This document shows positions 1 to 10,200 of a stretch of 64,000 nucleotides of DNA, piece by piece. Positions within the stretch are counted from its first letter, which is position 1, and every line of letters begins with the position of its first letter. The stretch is from NCBI GenBank assembly GCA_963210315.1, contig OY723305.1:434001-498000 (forward strand). Reading direction: 5' to 3'. The DNA is from Rhynchopus euleeides (taxonomy: Eukaryota; Euglenozoa; Diplonemea; Diplonemida; Diplonemidae). The position numbers and the translations under genes were made by a program. The notes beneath the pieces were generated by a model. It was not told the DNA's origin and made no database searches. It was given only the letters and a program-made list of their open reading frames with translations.

Positions 1-3000
1 TCGCCTTCACAGGGGGCGTTGCCTGCACAGCAGAGGCCCCGCCCGTGGCAGCACGCCTGCACTGCAGTGAGGGAGACGCCGACGGACAGGGGGGCTGCAG
101 CCTGCACAGAGAGCTGCATCCACGACATCAGGCTGGACACACCGAAGTCGCAGGTGAGGGTGGCCTGCTGACCGGGCGGCACCTCGTCAGGCGTGCACTG
201 CGAGGTGCACTCGTAGGCGGTGCCGGAGAAGGAGGCGCAGTCTGTTGGCACCACCACGATGGGCATGCTCACGCCCTGTGCCCCGCTCTTGGCATGCACG
301 AAGCGGATCAGGTAGCGCCCTGTGCGTGTGATCCCGATGCCGGAGAAGGCGATGTCCGTCTGCCCAGCGCCAGCAGGGATGTCCACCCCCAGTGCGGCGC
401 TGCCGACGAAGGTTGCCGTTGTGTTGGAGGTGCAGTCCCGCTCGTCCCACAGCGCGTCCTGCAGGCCTGCTGCGGATGTGTTGGAGAGGGTGTGGACGTC
501 GCGCTGTGAGTCGATGCTGACCGCCTCTCCGCACTCCAGCAGCAGCGGCACGATGCGGTCGTTGTTGAGGTAGACGTCGCGCCCCACCTCGTCCTGCACG
601 GCGATGGCGAAGTGCAGCGCGTCGGCCCCCTCCACCACACCGGCGCCTGCGATGGCAACCGCGCCGCGTGTCGTGGACTGCGTCGTCACGGAGAGGCGTG
701 AGGGCAGCAGCATGCGCGGCAGCAGCTCCGACGTCGGCATCGCGGTTGCGGTTGCGGTTGCGGTGCGCAGATCGCCGAACCCCAGCACGTGCACCCGGTG
801 CTCCTCAAAGAGGAGTGTCGGAGGGGTGACCCGCAGCGCCACAGAGCCCGCAAGCCCTGCGACTGCGGTGAAGGCGGTGCCGCTGCCGAGCGCGCCGACC
901 GGGGCGGGGCCCGGGCCGAGATCCTGCACTGCGCCCTCGGCGAAGGCCTGCCACAGGGAGGAGACTGCGGCGCGTGACGCCGCCACCTGCCCCGACCCTG
1001 GGCCTGCAGGGGTGTAGCCGCCAGGGAGGGATGCGAGCAGGCCTTCCCAGCAGGTGCACTGCACGGTCTCCCCGCAGCAGCGCTCGGCAAAGCGGCTGAT
1101 GGAGCGGAGGCGTGACCCCGACACCAGCACCAGGGAGCCGAAGGCGGTGCCCACGGCGTCCCACGATGTGTTGCGCGTGGTGTCGCGGCAGGGCGGCTGC
1201 CGTGCGCTCCACTGGCACTGCGGGTCGTACTGCGGGTCGAACCCGTTCAGCCGGGAGGGCTCGCCCAAGACCTCCAGCGACCACGACCAGGGCAGCGCGA
1301 AGGCGTCGGAGATGTCGCCGCTGCCCTGCAGGGAGAAGACAAGCCTGTCCACACCAGAGGCGTAGCACACGCGCTGCCCCTTCACCAGCAGCAGCTGCTG
1401 CAGGGCCCCGGCCCGGGCCTGGACGTACACCGCACCGTCGTAGTCTGTGTCGTAGGTCGGGCCGAACACAGCCTCAGAGGCGCATACATCGAGCCCTGCC
1501 GGCTGGTAGTAGTCCCTGATGTAGGCCTCGTGGTGCAGGGTGAAGGCTCCCTGCACCACGGCGCGTGTGGGGTCGGGTGCGAACCTGTACACGTACACCT
1601 TCCCGCCCCGGAGGACGTGCAGGTAGTATTCGTCGACGGAGGCGGCGCGGTCGCTCATGATGGGGCCGTAGTACGCAGCCTGCACGGTGCCTGCGGAGGG
1701 CTGCAGAGGGGGCAGCGGCTGCACCGCGGCGCCAGGGAGGCTGTGCATCACACGCACCTGCACGCGTGTCAGGAGCTCTGCAGACCCTGCAGACAGCACC
1801 AGGGAGACGTGCGACTGGGGCGCGATGCTCCACGGGGGTGAGGTCCAGCCGGCCGCCTGCAGGTCCTTGGTGGCCTGGTAGGCAAGCGGGACGTACGTCT
1901 CGTTGCAGAACATCCCGTACCTTCCGGGTGCGCAGCTGTCCGCGCACGTCGGGCCCGAGAGCATCCCGAGGCAGAAACACCGCTCCAGGGCTGGGTTGTA
2001 CGACCCGCAGGCGACATCCCCGCACTGTGCACAGCGCAGTGAGCACGCAGGTGCACGTGTCTCCGCCAGGTCGGGGAAGGTGACGTTGGTGGTCCACACC
2101 TGGCTGCCGTACTCCGGGAACGAACCCTCTGCGCACTGCGTGCAGTCGACGTCGCCAGAGGCGCTGGAGCGCCCGTGGTTTGCGGAGCAGCGGCACATCG
2201 AGCTGGGCACCTGCACCACACGCCCCGACTCCCTGTCCAGCATGCTGCGCGGGGGCTTTGCCGTGGCACACTCGCCGTGCGGCAGCCCGTCAGCAGCAGT
2301 GCGCCCACACACGCACTCCACCTCCGTGTTGGGGTGCAGGCACACACGCACCGTCACCGTCGCACTCCCTCCGGTCGCGCGAACGGACACCGCCAGCGGG
2401 CCGCACGACGCAACGGTGCATGTCGCCGTCGACGCCTCCGTCCCAAACGGGGTGAGGCAGTGGTACTGCGCCACAGAGCTGTTGAACATCGGGCCGGTGA
2501 GCTTCGGCAGGCCCCCCACCATCGCGGCGAGGGTTGCCTCCCCCGACACCATGTACTTCGTCACAGACACCTTCTGGAAGCCCTGCAGGTCCACGGTGTT
2601 CGCCGCACGCGCGGGGTACACCCGGGTCCACGTCTCACCCTCCGCAACCGACACCGCGATGTCCTCGTAGTCCCCCTCCGTGCACTGGAACGCAGAGCTA
2701 GTCGACCCGCGGCAGGGGTTGCACTGCACCACCTTCCCGGAACCGAAGTAGTCCACGCTGATGGGGCACTGCTCGTCATAGGCGTGCGGGTCCTCGGGGG
2801 CGGGCGGCGGCGGCGGCGCATCCACAGCTGCTGGGTCTCGCCTGCACAGGCAGGGGGTGGCGAGGGTGCACAGCCCGAAGCCCTCGTGGAGTGTCACGCA
2901 AACACCCGCCTGCACGCGGCAGCCCCGCGCGAGCGTGCACGACGCGAGGTCGAGCCCGGGGCACAGGTTGGGCGGCACAGACCACACGGCGTAGGGCTGT

Positions 3001-6000
3001 GCCTTCTTCAGATCCCCATCCACCGGCAGGACCACGCTGCAGCCACCGCCCCACTGCTCATCCCCGGTGAGCGCCGACGTGTAGCCGCTCCCATCCAGAC
3101 GCCCTGTGTACGGGGGGCGCACGCCGTCCAGCCCCTTCACGGGGAAACCCCCCCAGCGGGGCAGAGCCCCGGTCCCAACAGCCACGCCGTAGAACAAGCA
3201 TGCGGCAGCACGGCACTCCGCCTCGTCTGTGATGTCGATGATGGTGCTGGCGATGGGGCCGGCTGGCACACCCGTGTGTGAGACAGGGGCACCCACACCG
3301 CAGCCGGGGCCGCTGTCCTGCAGGTAGTACTCTGTGGCGGGGGCTGCGAGCGGGGGGCATTCGGCGGCGTCGACAGGCAGCACGGGGGGTCCCATGTCCT
3401 TCCTGCAGACACACCGTATGCCGCGGAGGGCGCTCTCCTTGCAGCTGGTGGTGCTGGGGGTGTTGCCGGAGGAGAGGAAGGTCGCACCGCCGAACATGCA
3501 TTCTGTGCCGACGCCGTGTGTGCACCGCGCCGTGCAGCCGGCGGGGATGGGCCCGTCTGACGTCGCCGGGATGTCCGCGAAGAACTCTGTGTCCGAAGCG
3601 GCACACAGGGCGATGCGACACTCACCCTCATCCGCCATCGTCACCATCCCTGCCTCCTCGCATGTCGCCGCCTCCGTCACGAAGACATACTCCAGCAGGC
3701 GTGCCACACCTGCTGTCTGCACAGCCCTCTGCGATTCACGCGCTGCAGGGCTCTGCCACTGGGATGCAGGCTTGTCTGTGAGGTTGTACGACGCACGCCT
3801 GCTTTCGGTGCAGGTCTCGAGGAATCCACCACCGCACGGGGAGTAGCAGGCGGTGCCCTCGGTGTCGTCGATGCAGCGCCCGTCGCCCCCCACGGAGCAC
3901 TCACCCTGGCAGCCGCGGCAGCCGTCGGAGTAGGTGCACTTGTCCTCGAGGTAGGCAAAGCACACGGCGTGTGCCAAGCCGTCGCCCCCGGAGGGGAGGG
4001 CGAAGGCCGCACCTCGCGAGAGGAAGGCAAGCACCCCGGCGCTGGTCCTCAGCTCCTGCGGCTCGTCGGCACGCACTTCGCGTGCCAGGATGCACTGCGG
4101 CCCGCCCGCAGCCCTGCCGATGAAGGCCACCCCCTTCACGTAGCAGGTGTCGCGTGCCGCAGCAACACCCACACGCTTGCATTCCTCCTGCAGAACAGCA
4201 TCCCCTTCGTACACGCCGCCCGATGAGTGCGTCAGGCTCATCCCGTACTCAGTGTAGTAGCGCCCGGCAAGGTTGATGCAGCGCCCGATCCCTCGGTAGG
4301 CCAGCGAAGGGCGGGTGGAGTTGACATCGATGATCCCATCAGGGGTGGGGACAGGCGTGATGACGACAGGTGCCTCCGTCTGCAGCACGCACAGCCCGGT
4401 CGCGGCGTCGCATGCGGCCCTCCCGCAGGAGCAGAACCCATCCAGCGCCACGAAGGGTGTGTTGCGCGAGTCGGGTGCCTTCTTGCAGACCCCAGTCCTG
4501 CTGGGCTGGAACCCACACCATCCCACCTTCCGGGCAGCTGTCGGGTCGCTGGACAACGCCTGGCACAGCCCGCCCCCACGCCCTGCGTGGAGGAAGGGGT
4601 AGGCCAGCGGCTTCGGCACAGGGGGGAGCGCCTCCGTGTCGTAAGCACAGTGGGCCTTGGTGTAGGTGTCGAAGAAGGAAGAGGGCACTGCGGTGCAGCT
4701 GCCTGACCTGGCAAGCCTGCACTGCGATCTGCGGTCCCAGCTGAAGTAGTTGCAGGAGGTGTCCGCCGTGCAGGCCGCGTCACACTCCTCCGCAGACACG
4801 GCACCGACGGGTTCCGACCCGTCGCACTCTGTGTATGTCTGCACCGCACCCTTCAGCCCGCATCCCGACGGCCTCCGCTGATGCACGCACACAGTTCCTG
4901 TCGTGTCAGACACTTCGGTGGCACACACGCTGCAGTCCGCCAGCGGGTTGCCCAACGTGGCTGGCTTCTGGTCTGTGCACCAGCATGCCTGGCCTGCGCC
5001 GTTCCCCTCGTGCCTCAGGAGGTAGTGCCGGTATGCGAAGCACCGTGCATAGCAGTAGGTGTGTGTCGCAGCACCCCCAGCCTCGGGGCGGAAGGGCCCC
5101 ACAGGGGAGTCCAGGTGGGCCGCGCTGAAGCACCCCTTCCAGGTGGCAACCTCGGGCGGCGGGAGGGCCTGCCGGCAGAGGGCCAGGCAGCGCCCCCCTG
5201 CCGTGGGGCAGGTGATGTCTGCGGCGTCGGTGCTGCCGCCCTGGGTGTAGTGCAGCGAGCCCTGCTTTGCGTTGAACCAGCAGCCGTGCGGATCGCCCGA
5301 AAGGGGGCCGGTTGCAGGCTCTGTGAAGAGCAGCCCCGCAGCAGCGGCAGCAGCACGGCACTCCGTGGCGTTGCCGACGTGCAGCCCTGCCGGGCAGGTC
5401 TTGCCACCCTCCAGCCTGTGTGTGCGGCGGAGGCGCAGCGAGCAGGACGCTGTGTCGCCCGCACGGCACTGCGATGCCTCGAGCTCCGACGTCCACGGTG
5501 TTGTTTGGAGGCGGCATTCCGATGCACCGCAGGCAGTTGTGTTGACAGAGATGTGCGTTGTGGCGTGGCACGTCTGCAGCTGCGCGCACATGTCACGGCA
5601 GGTCTCCTCCGACACGTCGCACACCGGTGCGATGCCCGCCTCCGCCTGGTGGTCGGCGAGGGGCGTGCTGCCGAAGTAGCAGCATCCTCCCTCGGGAGCG
5701 CGCCCCACATCCACATGCCGGCTCTTCAGGTGGCACCCCTCACACGCGCCGGGCGCAGTGCCGACAGATGTTGCGTTGATGTGGTGCACGCATGTGCCAC
5801 CCCCTGCGGTGCGCCACTCGGATGCGGCGCAGAAGGCATCCTGCAGGCACCCCGCAGCGCACGCCTGCTGGCTGCTGCTGCCCGCCTGCACAGCCTCAGA
5901 CCCGGATGGGCAGGCGCAGCACTCGCTGCCCAGCGGCAGCATCTCCACGCCTGGCTCGCTGGCGGCGTTGCGGACAAAACACTCGACACTGTCGCCCGAC

Positions 6001-7211
6001 GCCTGCACAGCGGAGGGCACCATGCCGGAGCCGGTGCCCCCCACAAGCGGCCACAGCGGGTTCGCCACCTGCCCGAAGGGCACCAGCAGGTCGCAGGAGG
6101 TGCGGCTGCCCCCTGCTGTGCGCAGCTGGTACCCTGTGCATGCGGCGAGGGACAGGCATTCGCCACGGCACCGCGACAGCTGCAGCTCGGCGGGGAGCAG
6201 CTGCAGCGGCATGCGGTAGGCATTGATGGCCTGCCGCCCCTCTGCATCGAGGCACACGCCGCCCCCGAGGGATGTGAAGCCGGATGTCTCCGGCTGCTGC
6301 AGCGCGCCGTCCGTGCAGGGCGGCTGTGGGCACACTGTGGAGCCGCCGCCGCATTCCGCACCCCAGGGCTGCGAGCAGCACTCCCCGCCTGCCTCGGAGG
6401 CGAAGGGGAAGGGGGGCGGGCATTGCGTGGGTGTCCCTTCCGCAGGGCGCGTCCCCCCGTAGACAAGCCGTGTGAGGGTGGCGGTTGCGCAGTAGCCGCT
6501 TGCCTGCACGCAGTACCTTTCGCCGTGCAGCACTGCAGAGGCAGTGTAGGTGTAGTGGTCGTTGTTCATCCCGCCTGACGTGTCCTGCCATGAGTACCTG
6601 AGCTCCGGCCCACGGAGTGACACCGTGAAGCTCCCACCGGAGAGTGCCGTGAAGCGCCCGACCCCGCCTGCGTCGATGTTCAGCACATCGGTGGTGACTG
6701 GCCCCCCGTCAGATGGGGTGTAGGCGACAATCCACACACCCGTGAGTGGGGAGAAGATGGGCAGCGACAGCGACAGGGTTGGCGTGTCCGTGGTCGACAC
6801 GGAGGGGGTCACGGAAGACGTGAGGGAGACGCTTTGGGACGGGGTGGCGGTCAAGGAGAAGGTGAATGACAGCGAGCCCACGGTGGCAGAAGGTGTTGGA
6901 GAAGGCGTCGCCGACACTGTGGCAGAAGGGAGCGTCAGGGACAGCGTGGCAGAACCCAAAGCGGTGATGCTCGCAGAAACAGTCCTGGTCATAGTGGGGG
7001 TCGGTGTAACAGGCATTGTCACGGAGTGTGTCAGGGAAGGTGTTGCACTGCTGGTCCGAGAGAGTGTCACAGATACAGTGGGCGTCGCAGATGGAGACGG
7101 GGTCACAGACAGGGTGTCAGATGCAGTCGGCGTCGCAGTGTCGGTACGGCTGTCTGACAGGGTAGCCGTGGGTGATGGTGTCGCACTGGCAGTCACACTC
7201 CGTGTCACAGA
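1..7211. repeat. Copy A arm of a 7.2-kb identical direct repeat
   Basis: Matches 45343-52553 at a constant offset of 45,342 with no difference in any stretch I compared. The match ends at 7211, where copy B carries an extra 81 bases of Ser/Thr repeat. The left end is set by the window, so the true repeat is longer. Confidence 0.93.
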
Positions 7212-10200
7212 TGGTGTGAGGGTGGCGCTCTGTGTGCCGGTAGCACTCCATGAAGGGGTGGCCGTTGGCGTTGTGGTAGCAGAAGGTGGAGTGCTGACTG
7301 TGCTCGTCTGTGTCGCAGACAACGTTCCCGTCGATGTCGGTGTGCGAGTCGCAGACGGAGACACAGTGAGGGAAAACGACACTGTGCCGCTTGGAGTCGC
7401 CGTCACGGTCACAGTCTGTGAAAGGAATTCTGTCACAGAGGGAGACAGCGTCAGGGAACCTGTTGCAGTCGTCGTCAGCGATTGAGTCAGAGACAGTGTT
7501 CCGGTGCTGGATGGAGACGGGGTCACAGACAGGGTGTCAGATACCGTGGGTGTCGCAGTGTCGGTGCGGCTGACTGACACCGTAGCCGTGGGTGATGGTG
7601 TCGCACTGGCAGTCACACTCCGTGTCACAGACACTGTTTCAGAGAGAGTTGGCGTTGCGGCAGCAGAAGGTGTAGTGCTGACGGTGCTCGTCTGTGTCGC
7701 AGACAGCGTTCCCGTCGGTGTCGGAGTCGTAGACGGAGACACAGTTCGCGTCACAGACAACGTCGATGACACCACTGGTGTGTCCGGTGCTGATGTTGCC
7801 GGCGCAGGTGTGGCAGGCGCCAGTATGGCTGGTGCTGACGTTAGTGGCGCAGGTGTGGCAGGAACCAGTGTGTCAGGTGCTGACGTAGGAGGTGCAGGTG
7901 TTGCAGGCGCCAGTGTACCCGGTGCTGATGTTGGCGGGGCAGGTGTGGCAGGCGCCAGTGTATCCGGTGCTGATGTTGGCGGCGCAGGTGTGCGAGGTGC
8001 CAGTGTGTCCGGTGCTGATGTTGGCGGTGCAGGTGTGGCAGGAACCAGTGTGCCTGGTACTGATGTTGGCGGCGCAGGTGTGCCAGGAACCAGTGTGCCC
8101 GGTGCTGATGTTGGCGGCGCAGGTGTGGGAGGTGCCAGTGTATCCGGTGCTGATGTTGGCGGTGCAGGTGTGGTAGGCGCCAGTGTATCCGGTGCTGATG
8201 TTGGCGGCGCAGGTGTGGGAGGTGCCACTGTGTCCGGTGCTGCTGTTGGCGGTGCAGGTGTGGCAGGCGCCGGTGTGTCTGGTGCTGATGTTGGGGGCGC
8301 AGGTGTGGCAGGAACCAGTGTGCCCGGTGCTGATGTCGGGGGCGCAGGTGTGGCAGGAACCAGTGTGTCCGGTGCTGACGTTGGCGGTGCAGGTGTGCCA
8401 GGCGCCGGTGTGTCTGGTGCTGATGTTAGCGGTGCAGGTGTGGGAGGTGCCAGTGTATCCGGTGCTGATGTTGGCGGTGCCGGTGTGGTAGGCGCCAGTG
8501 TATCCGGTGCTGATGTTCGGGGCGCAGGTGTGGGAGGTGCCAGTGTGTCCGGTGCAGGTGTTCCAGGCGCCAGTGTATCCGGTGCTGATGTTGGCGGTGC
8601 AGGTGTGGGAGGCGCCAGTGTATCCGGTGTTGATGTTGGCGGCGCAGGTGTGGGAGGTCCCACTGTGTCCGGTGCTGATGTTGGCGGTGCAGGTGTGGCA
8701 GGCGCCGGTGTGTCTGGTGCTGATGTTGGGGGCGCAGGTGTGGCAGGAACCAGTGTGCCCGGTGCTGATGTTGGGGGCGCAGGTGTGGCAGGAACCAGTG
8801 TGTCCGGTGCTGACGTTGGCGGTGCAGGTGTGGCAGGCGCCGGTGTGTCTGGTGCTGATGTTAGCGGTGCAGGTGTGGGAGGTGCCACTGTGTCCGGTGC
8901 TGATGTTGGCGGTGCAGGTGTGGCAGGCGCCAGTGTATCCGGTGCTGATGTTGGCGGTGCAGGTGTGGCAGGCGCCGGTGTCTCTGGTGCTGATGTTAGC
9001 GGTGCAGGTGTGGGAGGTGCCACTGTGTCCGGGGGTGATGTTGGCGGTGCAGGTGTTGCAGGCGCCAGTGTATCCGGTGCTGATGTTGGTGGCGCAGGTG
9101 TGGCAGGAACCAGTGTGTCCGGTGCTGATGTTGGCGGTGCAGGTGTGGGAGGTGCCGGTGTATCCGGTGCTGGTGTTATTGGCGCAGGTGTGGCAGGCGC
9201 CGGTGTGGCTGGTGCCGACGTTGGCGGTGCAGGTGTGGCAGGCGCCGGTGTGGCTGGTGCTGATGTTGGGGGCGCAGGTGTGGCAGGAACCAGTGTGCCC
9301 GGTGCTGATGTCGGGGGCGCAGGTGTGGCAGGAACCAGTGTGTCCGGTGCTGACGTTGGCGGTGCAGGTGTGCCAGGCGCCGGTGTGTCTGGTGCTGATG
9401 TTAGCGGTGCAGGTGTGGGAGGTGCCAGTGTATCCGGTGCTGATGTTGGCGGTGCCGGTGTGGTAGGCGCCAGTGTATCCGGTGCTGATGTTCGGGGCGC
9501 AGGTGTGGGAGGTGCCAGTGTGTCCGGTGCAGGTGTTCCAGGCGCCAGTGTATCCGGTGCTGATGTTGGCGGTGCAGGTGTGGGAGGCGCCAGTGTATCC
9601 GGTGTTGATGTTGGCGGCGCAGGTGTGGGAGGTCCCACTGTGTCCGGTGCTGATGTTGGCGGTGCAGGTGTGGCAGGCGCCAGTGTATCCGGTGCTGATG
9701 TTGGCGGTGCAGGTGTGGCAGGCGCCGGTGTCTCTGGTGCTGATGTTAGCGGTGCAGGTGTGGGAGGTGCCACTGTGTCCGGGGGTGATGTTGGCGGTGC
9801 AGGTGTTGCAGGCGCCAGTGTATCCGGTGCTGATGTTGGTGGCGCAGGTGTGGCAGGAACCAGTGTGTCCGGTGCTGATGTTGGCGGTGCAGGTGTGGGA
9901 GGTGCCGGTGTATCCGGTGCTGGTGTTATTGGCGCAGGTGTGGCAGGCGCCGGTGTGGCTGGTGCCGACGTTGGCGGTGCAGGTGTGGCAGGCGCCGGTG
10001 TGGCTGGTGCCGACGTGGGCGGTGCAGCAGTTGGCGGCGCATCTGTTGCAGGTGTGTCCTCAGATGCGTCCACAGGTGCGTCGTCAGGTGTGTCCGGAGG
10101 TGTCAGAGGTCCAGTCGTTGCGGGTGCCATCGTTGGCGGCGCGATGGTAACTGGCGCCAGTGTGTCCGGTGCTGACGTTGGCGGTGCAGGTGTGTCAGGC